Below, piece by piece: positions 1 through 8,595 of a stretch of DNA of 25,281 bases. The translations under genes were made by a program, and so were the position numbers. The stretch spans positions 1-25,281 of the forward strand of contig JAYEHK010000023.1 in NCBI GenBank assembly GCA_034659475.1. Direction: 5' to 3'. This DNA is from JAYEHK01 sp034659475. Lineage in GTDB: Bacteria > Bacillota > Syntrophomonadia > Syntrophomonadales > Syntrophomonadaceae. Positions within the stretch are counted from its first letter, which is position 1, and each line of letters begins with the position of its first letter. The notes under the pieces were generated by a model that was not told where the DNA came from, made no database searches, and saw only the letters and a program-made list of their open reading frames with translations.

Positions 1-1887
1 AATATTAATGATAAGGGCAGAGGGGCTAAGTTCGAGTTATTGTTAGCCACACTTCGTAGAGAGAGATCGGGAACGCGATACCTATTACTTACTCCTTTTG
101 CTACAAATGCAATAGACGTATCTTACTGGCTGGGAGAAGAAAAAGGGAATCCCATAGTAATCGATTGGAAGCCTAATGAGCGTATTGTGGGTATAGTTAA
201 ACCCGGTAAAAAGCTGAGGAACCAACCTTTTCGGAGTATGGAGTTCGAAACCCTTGAATCAGTGCATTCGGATTATCCTGCGGGAGAGTCAATTGATTTG
301 GGCTTGTATTCTACTAAAGGAAAAGATATAAAAAGTAAAGAGCAACTGGCTCTCAGATTGGCATTAAGCTGGGAAAAAGCACGAAATGGTGGAGTTTTGT
401 TACTGGCGCCAAGTCGACCAAAAGCAGAAAAACGTGCTCAATGGCTGACATCTCAATTATCCGACAGGCCTTTATCTAAATCAGTAGATATAGTATGTCG
501 ATATCTTGAGGCAGAAATGGGTAAGGGAATTCCATTAATAGAAATGCTGAAAAAAGGAGTTGCTTATCATCATGCCGGACTTTCACCTGAAGCACGTTAT
601 TTTATTGAGAGATTGGTCGAAGATGGTGAAATAAAAATCCTTTGCGCAACTACTACGCTGGCTCAAGGTGTTAATTTTCCCCTATCAGTTGTCATAATTG
701 AAGATCACTTCCGTAGAATACCCCAGCGGGGTGGAACATGGAAAGTAGAAGACCTTGAACCATGGGAATTTTGGAATATTGCCGGACGCGTTGGCCGAAC
801 GTTTGAGGATTCTTTAGGAATTGTTACCTTTGTGAATACTGACAATGAGCAAAAAAGCAAAATACAGAATTATTTATCTAATGATAATTTTGAAATAACA
901 AGTGCTTTGATGGGATTATTGACAGAGCTCAAAGGGCGAAGTAATATTTCATTTAACTCATATTTAGTGGATGAGGTAAAACCTGCTTCAGCATTTCTAC
1001 AGTACATTGTTCATGCAGTTGCCAGTACGAGTTTAAACAAGGTTAGAAATGATGTGGAAGGAATAATAAGAGCTAGCTTTGTATATGAACAAGCACGCTC
1101 TGAAGACCCTAAGTTAGCCGAAGATTTAATTAGAATTACTCGGATATACTTAGATCAGCTTGAAGCAAGCAAAGGCAAGACACTGCAAGGATTTGCCAAG
1201 CTGGCTGATGGAACAGGGTTTAGCAGTCCTTCAGTTGATATAATCATGAGAAATTGGAAATATGAAGGCGAATATCGAGAAACAGATTGGAATCCCGATG
1301 CCCTTTTTAACGAAACGGGGATAAGTGATACTCTTATTAACGCAATTGTGACTTTGAATGAAATACCAGAGATAAGGCTGAGTTCTGAAGACCAAGGAGC
1401 TTTCGATGCTGAGCGTATTGCACGAATTACTTCACGTTGGGTGAATGGTACGCCATTATATGAAATTGCACATGATGAATACAAGGGCGATGTTGTTAAG
1501 TGTATTCAGCATATCTATAGTAAAATTTCCAATCTAATTCCATGGGGAATAAGAGGAATACAAAAAGTTTCATTAGCGGGTGATGAAAATGCGAATTGGG
1601 AAGCAGCAGATCTAATCCCTGCAATGATATACCATGGTGTTCGTTCGAAAGAAGCTATAGCTCTGAGAATGCTAAGTGTTCCACGCTTGGCAGCTGAAGG
1701 ATTAGCAAAACAATGGCGTAGTAAGGAAGTGGTATCTGTCAAAAATGCATCGGATTGGCTAAATGACTTAGATGGAAATCATTGGAACAAAGCACTTCCT
1801 AAGGATTCACCTTTAAGTGGGAGTGAATGTAAAATATTGTGGGAAATACTTGAGGGGAAGAAAAAATGGGGCACCATTTACGAATAG
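1..1887 (+). CDS. SF2 DEAD/DEAH-type helicase, 5'-truncated
   Basis: The frame is open from base 1, so the first 628-residue segment seen here is the C-terminal part of a longer protein whose Walker A and DExH motifs lie upstream of the window. The first visible residues (NDKGRGAKFELLLATLRRE, then YLLLTPF) fit the stretch just after a DEAH box. HHAGL near base 570, the ATTTLAQGVNFP motif V near 650 and the IAGRVGR motif VI near 780 are the usual signatures of Ski2/Hel308-like superfamily 2 helicases. Helicases of this build occur in several defence systems (for example HamB of Hachiman). The partner gene that would decide this is not visible, so no system is assigned. The downstream type III Res gene suggests a defence role. 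It would act on nucleic acid in the cytoplasm. Confidence 0.85.
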   Translation, partial: NINDKGRGAKFELLLATLRRERSGTRYLLLTPFATNAIDVSYWLGEEKGNPIVIDWKPNERIVGIVKPGKKLRNQPFRSMEFETLESVHSDYPAGESIDLGLYSTKGKDIKSKEQLALRLALSWEKARNGGVLLLAPSRPKAEKRAQWLTSQLSDRPLSKSVDIVCRYLEAEMGKGIPLIEMLKKGVAYHHAGLSPEARYFIERLVEDGEIKILCATTTLAQGVNFPLSVVIIEDHFRRIPQRGGTWKVEDLEPWEFWNIAGRVGRTFEDSLGIVTFVNTDNEQKSKIQNYLSNDNFEITSALMGLLTELKGRSNISFNSYLVDEVKPASAFLQYIVHAVASTSLNKVRNDVEGIIRASFVYEQARSEDPKLAEDLIRITRIYLDQLEASKGKTLQGFAKLADGTGFSSPSVDIIMRNWKYEGEYRETDWNPDALFNETGISDTLINAIVTLNEIPEIRLSSEDQGAFDAERIARITSRWVNGTPLYEIAHDEYKGDVVKCIQHIYSKISNLIPWGIRGIQKVSLAGDENANWEAADLIPAMIYHGVRSKEAIALRMLSVPRLAAEGLAKQWRSKEVVSVKNASDWLNDLDGNHWNKALPKDSPLSGSECKILWEILEGKKKWGTIYE

Positions 1888-1921
1888 GTAATGAACATGT
1901 AAGAGTTATTTGAATGTTAGA

Positions 1922-1957
1922 AGCCGTAGGGGCAATTCGTGCATGGCTCCTACGGCT
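1922..1957. repeat. REP-like palindrome between helicase and Res genes
   Basis: AGCCGTAGG (1922-1930) and CCTACGGCT (1949-1957) are perfect inverted repeats around an 18-base centre. The GTAGGGGCAATTC core resembles palindromic repeats scattered between genes in many clostridial genomes (recalled, not searched). It lies after the helicase stop and before the likely Res start, and is followed by only three T, so it is a poor intrinsic terminator. Confidence 0.5.
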
Positions 1958-1975
1958 TTGGAATGGGTGATTACA

Positions 1976-4936
1976 TTGAAACTTCAATTTGATAAGGATT
2001 TAGAATACCAAAAACAGGCGGTTGAAGCAGTTGTGGATTTATTTAAGGGCCAAACGCCGATGCAGTCTAACTTCACTGTTACAGGGTGGGGAAAACAAAT
2101 AGGGCTTTATGACACAGATCATGGGATTGGGAATCGACTGGAGTTAGATGAGGAAGATATTTTTAATAACCTCCATGAGGTGCAGCTTCGAAACGGCATA
2201 GCTCAGACGAAAAGCCTGAAGCCAGGCCAATATGACTTTGATGTTGAAATGGAAACCGGTACGGGTAAGACCTACGTTTATCTGCGCACGATTCTGGAAC
2301 TGAACAAAAACTATGGCTTTTCCAAGTTTATTATCGTGGTGCCATCTATCGCAATAAAAGAGGGCGTCTATAAGTCCTTGCAAATCACCAGAGAGCATTT
2401 CAGGGGGCTTTATGATAACCGTATTTACGAGTTCTTTATATACAGTAGCGATAAGTTAGAACAGGTACGTAATTTTGCAGTGAGTGATAACATCGAGATT
2501 ATGGTTATTAATATTGACGCTTTTCGCAGAAGCTTTGTGGACATCGAAAAGGAAAGCAAAGCCAATATCATTCACCGTTCCAATGATAAATTGAATGGAA
2601 TGAAGCCAATTGAGCTCATTAGCGAAACAAGGCCTTTCGTTATCATTGATGAACCTCAGTCAGTGGATACCACGCCGAAATCAAAGGAAGCAATCAAATC
2701 ACTAAACCCTCTGTGTGCGCTGCGTTATTCCGCTACCCATGTGGATAAGCATAATCTAGTATACAAGCTTGATTCGGTTGATGCATTTGAGCTTGGTTTG
2801 GTTAAACAGATTGAAGTAGCAGGTTTTGAGTCAAAGGATTATCACAATAAGGCTTATTTTAAGCTATTATCTGTGAACAACAAAAAGTCACCGATAACTG
2901 CCAAAATAGAATTGGATATACATAAAACAGGTAAGGTGCAACGTAAAGCGGTAACAGTAAGGCGCGGAGATGATTTATCCGATAAATCTGGAGGACGTGA
3001 TCTATATGAGGGATATATCATAAATGAAATATACTGCGAACTGGGTAACGAATATGTTGATTTCACCAGCAAATCAGAAGTGCTGCGAATAGGTTCAACG
3101 GTTGGAGATGTTGATGATTCTGCCATTAAACGGCAACAAATACGAAAGACGATAGAAGAGCATCTGGATAAGGAACTACAACTTAATCCAAAGGGCATAA
3201 AGGTTCTCAGTTTATTCTTTATAGATAGGGTTGCTAATTATCGCTATTACGATGAGGAGGGAAACTTGCAAAAGGGCAAATATGCTCTAATCTTTGAAGA
3301 AGAATATAAGGATTTAATCACCAGACCTAAGTATAATATGCTTTTCAAGGACATTGATGTTGATACTGCTCCGGATGGTGTTCATAATGGCTATTTTTCG
3401 CAGGATAAAAAGGGCAAGTTAAAGGATACTAGCGGAAATACTGCTGCTGATGACGATGCATACAGTCTGATCATGCGTGACAAGGAAAGGCTTTTGAGCT
3501 TTGACAGCAAATTGCGGTTTATCTTCTCCCATTCAGCTTTGCGTGAAGGTTGGGATAATCCTAATGTATTCCAGATTTGCACCTTGAATGAAAGCAAATC
3601 AGAGGTAAAAAAGCGCCAGGAAATTGGTCGTGGACTTCGTCTTTGCGTCAATCAGGATGGTGAGAGATTACATGGCTTTGAGGTTAACACATTAACTGTT
3701 ATGGCCAACGAAAGCTATGAAAGCTTTGCCAAAGGCCTGCAATCTGAAATTGAGAAAGATGAAGGTATCAAATTCGGCGTGATCGAAACACATTCTTTTG
3801 CTAATATCCCTGTTAGGCAAAGTGATGGCAGCACAGCTTATCTGGGGCAGCAAGCCTCAGAAAAACTATTCTCTTTCTATGAGCAAAAGGGTTATGTTGA
3901 TGGTAATGGAAAAGTGTCAGACAAGCTAAGAAATGCTTTGAAGAATAATGCGCTAGAGCTTCCTCAGGAATATGAAGTAAACAGAAATGCCATTATTATA
4001 TTATCCAAAAAAGTCAGCGGCAATCTTAATATTAAAAATAATGCTGATAAAAAGACAGTCAACCTTAATAAACAGGTATTCCTGAGCGATGATTTTAAAT
4101 TACTGTGGGAGGAAATCAAATACAAAACCACTTATTCTGTTGATTTTGACAGCGAAGAACTGATCGAAAAGTGTTGTGCAGAAATGCGTCAGAACCTGAA
4201 GGTTGAAACAGCTAAGCTTATCTATACCAAAGCTGCTCTGGATATAGCCACCGGAGGTGTCGGGACGACCGAGAAAGACCGGACAACTGTTTTGACGACA
4301 AACATGAGCGAAACACTGCCGGATATCATCTCGTTCTTACAAAATCAAACGAATTTAACGCGTCGAACCATTGTCGAGATTCTAAAACGGAGCCAAACAT
4401 TGCCTCTGTTTAAGAAGAACCCACAAAAATATATGGACGAGACAGCCAAGATGATATCTGCCAAAATGCGACTATCAATCGTTGATGGTATCAAATATAC
4501 CAAAATTGGTGCCGAGGAGTACTATGCCCAGGAGCTATTTGAAAGTAACGAGCTTTTTGGTTATCTCTCCAAAAACATGATCGAAAGCACCAAATCTGTT
4601 TACGAATACACTATTTACGATTCCGACAATGAGGCTAGTTTTGCCCAGAAGTTTGAAAACAATCAAAGTGTTAAGCTATATGCTAAGCTTCCTAATTGGT
4701 TCAAAATCCCGACCCCCCTAGGTAACTATAATCCGGACTGGGCGCTGTTAATTGACAAAGATGGCGAACAGAAACTCTACTTTGTGCTTGAAACAAAGGC
4801 CAATATACTCAATGAAGCACTGCGCCCCACGGAAAGTGCCAAGATTAAATGTGGATATAAACATTTCGAATCTTTGGGCAATGCGGTGGAATTTGAAGAA
4901 GTTGATGATTTTACAACATTTATTGAAAATATTTAA
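1976..4936 (+). CDS. Type III restriction enzyme Res subunit
   Basis: This is an ATP-dependent DNA translocase/endonuclease of 986 residues, close to the usual length of type III Res subunits. Visible motifs are Walker A METGTGKT (about residue 92), motif II IIDEPQ (about 225), motif III SATH (about 251), motif V REGWDNP (about 522) and motif VI QEIGRGLRL (about 548). A C-terminal PD-ExK nuclease shows YNPDWA (about 918) followed by LETKAN (about 938). I chose TTG at 1976 because the protein then starts MKLQFDKDLEYQ, typical of the family, and GGGTGA sits five bases upstream. The open frame extends back to 1910, but that part is the palindrome. Type III enzymes normally need a Mod methyltransferase for recognition. 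None is adjacent here; the upstream neighbour is a helicase. Confidence 0.9.
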   Translation: MKLQFDKDLEYQKQAVEAVVDLFKGQTPMQSNFTVTGWGKQIGLYDTDHGIGNRLELDEEDIFNNLHEVQLRNGIAQTKSLKPGQYDFDVEMETGTGKTYVYLRTILELNKNYGFSKFIIVVPSIAIKEGVYKSLQITREHFRGLYDNRIYEFFIYSSDKLEQVRNFAVSDNIEIMVINIDAFRRSFVDIEKESKANIIHRSNDKLNGMKPIELISETRPFVIIDEPQSVDTTPKSKEAIKSLNPLCALRYSATHVDKHNLVYKLDSVDAFELGLVKQIEVAGFESKDYHNKAYFKLLSVNNKKSPITAKIELDIHKTGKVQRKAVTVRRGDDLSDKSGGRDLYEGYIINEIYCELGNEYVDFTSKSEVLRIGSTVGDVDDSAIKRQQIRKTIEEHLDKELQLNPKGIKVLSLFFIDRVANYRYYDEEGNLQKGKYALIFEEEYKDLITRPKYNMLFKDIDVDTAPDGVHNGYFSQDKKGKLKDTSGNTAADDDAYSLIMRDKERLLSFDSKLRFIFSHSALREGWDNPNVFQICTLNESKSEVKKRQEIGRGLRLCVNQDGERLHGFEVNTLTVMANESYESFAKGLQSEIEKDEGIKFGVIETHSFANIPVRQSDGSTAYLGQQASEKLFSFYEQKGYVDGNGKVSDKLRNALKNNALELPQEYEVNRNAIIILSKKVSGNLNIKNNADKKTVNLNKQVFLSDDFKLLWEEIKYKTTYSVDFDSEELIEKCCAEMRQNLKVETAKLIYTKAALDIATGGVGTTEKDRTTVLTTNMSETLPDIISFLQNQTNLTRRTIVEILKRSQTLPLFKKNPQKYMDETAKMISAKMRLSIVDGIKYTKIGAEEYYAQELFESNELFGYLSKNMIESTKSVYEYTIYDSDNEASFAQKFENNQSVKLYAKLPNWFKIPTPLGNYNPDWALLIDKDGEQKLYFVLETKANILNEALRPTESAKIKCGYKHFESLGNAVEFEEVDDFTTFIENI

Positions 4937-4994
4937 ATGATATGCAGTATCGAAACCCATACAGGGAGTATTAGACAGGTGGAGAGGTGATTTT

Positions 4995-5234
4995 ATGGCT
5001 GATATTAAATTTAAGATCACAAAAACGCTCGGTGTTTTGTCCGAAGGCTCCAAAGGCTGGCAGAAGGAAATCAACCTGGTGAGCTGGAATGACCGCAAAC
5101 CGAAGATCGACATCCGGGACTGGGGGCCGGAGCATGAGAAAATGGGGAAGGGTGTTACCTTGAACAGAGAAGAATTAAAGAGTTTGAAAGAGCTACTGAA
5201 TAGCATGGATCTGGAGGCGTTGGAGATAGACTAG
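4995..5234 (+). CDS. YdbC-like PC4-domain ssDNA-binding protein
   Basis: This 79-residue protein resembles the YdbC/PC4 (p15 coactivator) family of small cytoplasmic proteins that bind single-stranded DNA. The pattern GWQKEINLVSWN, then KIDIRDWGPEHEKMGKG and a C-terminal helix rich in L and E, covers the whole PC4 fold. The start ATG follows GGAGAGGTGATTTT, a good ribosome binding site. It lies 58 bases after the Res gene on the same strand and 107 bases before the GmrSD-like gene, so it may be co-transcribed with the island. YdbC homologues also occur outside defence islands, so a direct role in restriction is speculation. Confidence 0.8.
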   Translation: MADIKFKITKTLGVLSEGSKGWQKEINLVSWNDRKPKIDIRDWGPEHEKMGKGVTLNREELKSLKELLNSMDLEALEID

Positions 5235-5262
5235 CTTTACAGAAAGCTATTAATGGTAATTA

Positions 5263-5275
5263 GGGACTTAAAATC
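5263..5275 (+). repeat. 13-bp copy of tRNA-Leu anticodon-arm core (possible att-like site)
   Basis: GGGACTTAAAATC here is identical to bases 8597-8609, the anticodon stem-loop of the tRNA-Leu(TAA) fragment. The match stops at 13 bases. The two copies bracket the GmrSD-like gene, the DarT-like remnant and the GNAT pair (about 3.3 kb). It could be an integrase crossover remnant or chance. Confidence 0.35.
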
Positions 5276-5341
5276 GCTATGTAAATAAGGGAGCATCAGG
5301 GTAGAGAGGTTAGATTTTCTTCTCATGAAAGGAGCTCAACC

Positions 5342-7150
5342 ATGAATATAACCACGTTTGACAGCACCAAAGAATATTTATTCAAACTGCTGAATGATGT
5401 TGGGGCTGGGAAGGTCCAGCTTCCTGACTTTCAGCGTGGATGGGTATGGGATGATGAGCATATTCGGAGCATTTTAGCCAGCGTTTCACTGTCTTAGCCT
5501 ATTGGTGCTGTAATGATGATGCAAACAGGGAATGCGGACGTAAGGTTCAAAACCCGTTTGGTTGAAGGTGTTATACAAGCTGATCCACCGTTACCTGAGC
5601 AGCTTATTCTTGATGGGCAGCAGCGGCTGACTTCACTATTTCAGTCCTTATATTCTAATGAACCGGTTTCAACAAAGGATAGTCGGAACCGACCTATTAA
5701 GCGTTGGTATTATATTGATATTGAAAAAGCGCTTGATCCACAGACTGATCGCGAAGAAGCCATTCTATCTATTTCAGAGGAGAAAATCCGGAAAGATCTG
5801 TGGGGACATGTCGTGGAGGACTTAAGTTCATGGGAAAAGGAATATGAAGCCGGTGTCTTTCCGTTATTCTTAATTCAAGATTATTTTGAATGGAAGTCTG
5901 GATATGACGAGCATTACAATTATGATAAAGAAAAGCTAAAGCGGTTTAATGAATTAAACAAAGAGATTATTAAACGATTTGAACAATACCAGATGCCAGT
6001 CATAACTCTGGGAAAGGAAACACCGAAGGAAGCTGTTTGTCAAGTTTTCGAAAAGGTCAATACAGGCGGCGTATCCCTAAGCGTTTTTGAATTACTCACC
6101 GCTACGTATGCCGCAGATGATTATCAACTGCGGGATGATTGGGACATACGTGAAAAGAAATTAAGGGAATATAAGGTTTTAAGGAGTATAGAAAACACTG
6201 ATTTTCTTCAATCAGTTTGTCTTTTGGCGACCTATGACCGTAAGAAAAACGACCCTAAAGCCGGGGTAAGTTGTAAACGTAAGGATATTCTCAATCTATC
6301 GTTTGAAGAATATAAAACCTGGGCTGATACGGCGACCGAGGGTTTTTTGAAAGCAGCAAAGTTTTTACATAATCAAAAGATATACGATAGTCGTGATCTT
6401 CCATATCGGACACAAGTAGTACCGCTGGCAGCAACATTGGGTTTTTTGGGAACTAAAGCAGAAAATGATGGCGTGAAAATGAAAATGGCTCGCTGGTATT
6501 GGTGTGGTGTTCTGGGTGAACTCTACGGAAGTGCGATTGAAACAAGGTTCGCAAAGGATTTTCCTGAATTAGTTGAGTGGATAAATGGTGGGACTGAGCC
6601 AAGCACGATAGCTGAGTCAAACTTTATGGCTTCTCGTTTATTAACCTTACGTACCCGTAACAGTGCTGCTTATAAAGGAATATCAGCCCTGCTGCTCAGG
6701 GAAGGCGGGCAAGATTTCCGGAGCGGTGATCCGGTAGATCATCAACTATATTTTGATGAAAAGATAGATATTCACCATATTTTCCCGAAGGATTATTGCA
6801 ATATAAATAACATTAACTCAAAACGCTGTGATTCAATTGTAAATAAAACACCACTATCTGCAAAAACCAATCGTATGATTGGAGGAAAATCTCCGAGTGA
6901 TTATTTGGCGCGTTTGCAACGTAGTGCAGAGATTGATCCGGAACGTATGAATGATAGCTTACGTTCACATATCATTGACCCGGCAGCGATTAGAAATGAT
7001 AACTTCGAAAGCTTCTTCAGCCGCCGTATGACTGTTATGTTGGAGATTATCGAAGATGCTATGGGTAAGTCCCCTGCACAAGATATTCATATCGGGGTAG
7101 AAACACATTCATTTGAAGAACCAGAGGAGGATAATGCCTTCGAAGATTAG
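5342..7150 (+). pseudogene. GmrSD-like DUF262-DUF1524 nuclease, interrupted by amber codon
   Basis: Read through one in-frame TAG at 5495-5497 (codon 52), this gene gives a normal-length protein of about 602 residues. The N-terminal DUF262 (ParB/Srx-like NTPase) part shows LPDFQRGWVWDD before the stop and LILDGQQRLTSL with DGQQR at residues 91-95 after it. The C-terminal DUF1524 HNH nuclease shows DIHHIFPKDY, with the paired histidines near 478-479. Fusions of this kind are GmrSD-type (type IV) restriction enzymes that cleave DNA with modified bases. The start ATG follows GAAAGGAG. The stop replaces what is normally tyrosine in the S-Y-P-I-G context, a one-base TAT/TAC to TAG change, so it looks like a recent nonsense mutation or a sequencing error. 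An internal ATG at 5513 would leave DGQQR and the nuclease but lose the QRG region. Confidence 0.85.
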
Positions 7151-7362
7151 TGGCAAGTGTTTTTCGGGTTAATAAGTGCTTCCTCGACATGTGTGGAGCT
7201 GTGGTTACCGATCGGAATGCATCCAATTATGATACCTTCTATCCCGGCTCGGAAGGTTTAAAAAAGGTATGAAGAATACGCATTTAGCGAATACTGGACT
7301 CGTTCAGAGAATCATTTTTAATGGATTTGAGGATAAGCAGCTAAATTTACGCATTTTCGTTT
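7134..7362 (+). pseudogene. Degraded DarT-like (DUF4433) ADP-ribosyltransferase remnant
   Basis: An ATG at 7134, preceded by AGAGGAGG inside the end of the GmrSD-like gene, opens a frame that stops after 12 codons (MPSKISGKCFSG). A second frame (7150-7269) reads DMCGAVVTDRNASNYDTFYP then GSEGLKKV, and a third (7268-7318) reads YEEYAFSEYWTRSENHF. Joined, these resemble the middle of DarT-family toxins, where a TD-x-x-A motif is followed by an F/Y-Y-x-S-L stretch and an aromatic segment. This comparison is from memory. At least two frameshifts and a missing 5' portion make it non-functional. Its coupled start suggests it was once co-translated with the GmrSD-like gene. The 3' end runs into the convergent acetyltransferase gene. 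Confidence 0.4.
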
Positions 7363-7971
7363 TTATAAATACCTTAACATTTGAATCAAATAATGCCCCG
7401 AAAGAACCTCTTGTTCATCAAGGTCCAGCTCTCGTTGTCCAAAACTTACAAAGCCATTAGAACCATAAAAATCAATAAGACTAGGCTTGTCCTCGCATTC
7501 AAGATAAACAATTTTCCCACCAATTAACTCTTGGACTTGGGAAACCTTTTTACATGCGATAAGCAGTAATTCATCACCTGATATCAACTTGTTATAACCG
7601 TTTGAATAGTTTTTGCCAAGTTGTGCTATCAACGGTGCGGAAATGCGATGCCCTTTCCTGTCCGGATCATAGGTTCCAAATTTATTGATTCTTTTTCTTT
7701 GTGTTTTCGATATCGTGCTATTATTAGATACAATTATATTTTTGTTTGCCAATGTAAAATAGCCAACAATAAACAGGCTGTTTTTATGAGATGAAAAAAC
7801 GAGATGTGTTGCTGATACGCTTTGTTTTGCAAGTTCAATAGCGCTATTATGTAAAAAAGATTCAACATCCTTGTTTAATGGACAAGAAAATTGGGAAAGA
7901 ATCTTTTGAGTTTCATTCTCTCCCAATTCGTCAATCATATCTCTCAATAAAACAATCGAATAGCCATCCAT
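7363..7971 (-). CDS. GNAT-family acetyltransferase, probable toxin of a TA-like pair
   Basis: This 202-residue protein has a GNAT-like C-terminal half: HRISAPLIAQLGKNYSNGY, then SGDELLLIACK, and KIVYLECEDKPSLIDFYGSNGF, which matches the usual acetyl-CoA-fold end of GNAT enzymes. The N-terminal half is not recognised. Its ATG directly follows the stop codon of a 58-residue gene (TAA-ATG), so the two are translationally linked. That layout, small protein first and GNAT enzyme second, is common to acetyltransferase toxin-antitoxin pairs of the TacT/AtaT type, although the small partner is not an obvious ribbon-helix-helix protein. Toxin activity is inferred from layout only; a housekeeping acetyltransferase is possible. 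Confidence 0.65.
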   Translation of the reverse strand: MDGYSIVLLRDMIDELGENETQKILSQFSCPLNKDVESFLHNSAIELAKQSVSATHLVFSSHKNSLFIVGYFTLANKNIIVSNNSTISKTQRKRINKFGTYDPDRKGHRISAPLIAQLGKNYSNGYNKLISGDELLLIACKKVSQVQELIGGKIVYLECEDKPSLIDFYGSNGFVSFGQRELDLDEQEVLSGHYLIQMLRYL

Positions 7972-8148
7972 TTATTGTTTTTCTCCAAAAAGCTCTTTTA
8001 TTTGGGATTTTTTGATTTCACGGTAAGATTTCGATAGCTGAACATCTTTGCTTCCCTTGTTTTGAGCATTTTCCAATGCTGATAGGAGATTCTTACTTAA
8101 TCGTTTATCTTTAATAACTACATTTTTATATATGCTCTTTGTAGCCAT
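7972..8148 (-). CDS. Small protein, probable antitoxin of the GNAT pair
   Basis: This is a 58-residue, lysine-rich, mostly helical protein (MATKSIYKNVVIKDKR at the N-terminus). The frame is open to 8169, but the ATG at 8148 is preceded by AGGAGG nine bases upstream and starts a more natural protein. It has no recognised domain. The GNAT gene begins immediately after its stop. By position it would neutralise or regulate the acetyltransferase; this is inference. Confidence 0.6.
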   Translation of the reverse strand: MATKSIYKNVVIKDKRLSKNLLSALENAQNKGSKDVQLSKSYREIKKSQIKELFGEKQ

Positions 8149-8201
8149 GAAATCACACCTCCTTACCATAACGAGTCAATACGCCGTACGCATATACAAT
8201 A

Positions 8202-8270
8202 AGTATAACCCATATGTCACTTAATAAACAGAGGGCTTTAATTACAAATTATATAACATTATATGTAATT
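8202..8270 (-). promoter_or_regulatory. Candidate promoter/operator of the GNAT pair
   Basis: Upstream of the small gene on the minus strand is a good -10 (TATACT, complement of 8202-8207) but only a weak -35. Further up, an interrupted palindrome runs from AATTACA (8240-8246) to TGTAATT (8264-8270), with ATATAA/TTATAT inside it. It could serve autoregulation, but the region is AT-rich. Confidence 0.3.
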
Positions 8271-8595
8271 TCAGCGGGATTATCCACTAGTTTTTAGTAA
8301 CAACATAGAATTCAACGTGTCTTTTAAAGAGAATCTCCACCCGAAAAAAATTTTATGGGGTTAGGAAATAATACGTAATAACTCATATTTGTGTGTGCCA
8401 CCTGGCTAGCTGATTTTCGTGTAAATATAATACTAGTGGGGTACATTTTTGACCCACGGCAGGATTTTTTATTAAAAAATATTAACGTGCGTAAACGAAC
8501 GAAAAAATATTAAAAAAGACAAAGGCCTAAATTATGGTATTTGCAAGAACCTATATATATCGATGCTTTCCGTTGGTTAACGAAATTTCCCAAAA
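8271..8595. other. Non-coding AT-rich stretch at island end
   Basis: No coding sequence with a ribosome binding site was seen. It holds A/T runs and a short hairpin (GTGGGGT 8436-8442 with ACCCAC 8452-8457) followed by a T-run, resembling transposase-binding repeats at some IS21-family ends or a weak terminator. No integrase gene is present. Confidence 0.4.

Noticed and set aside
1910..1975. N-terminal extension of the Res subunit
   Set aside because: It translates the REP-like palindrome; the TTG at 1976 has a spaced GGGTGA and gives the family-typical N-terminus.
4748..5206. 152-residue open frame on the minus strand
   Set aside because: It lies antisense to the Res nuclease domain and the PC4-like gene, both well supported; the translation shows no domain.
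5495..5497. Pyrrolysine-encoding TAG in the GmrSD-like gene
   Set aside because: The site is a normal tyrosine position, and TAG also serves as the ordinary final stop of several genes in this window (helicase, PC4-like, dsrA). A point mutation or error is simpler.
7269..7460. Separate 63-residue gene on the + strand
   Set aside because: It has no good ribosome binding site of its own, overlaps the 3' end of the acetyltransferase gene, and its start lies inside the DarT-like remnant.
8240..8270. Origin-like or strong regulatory AT-rich palindrome
   Set aside because: Asymmetric and made mostly of A and T; kept only as a weak operator candidate for the GNAT pair.
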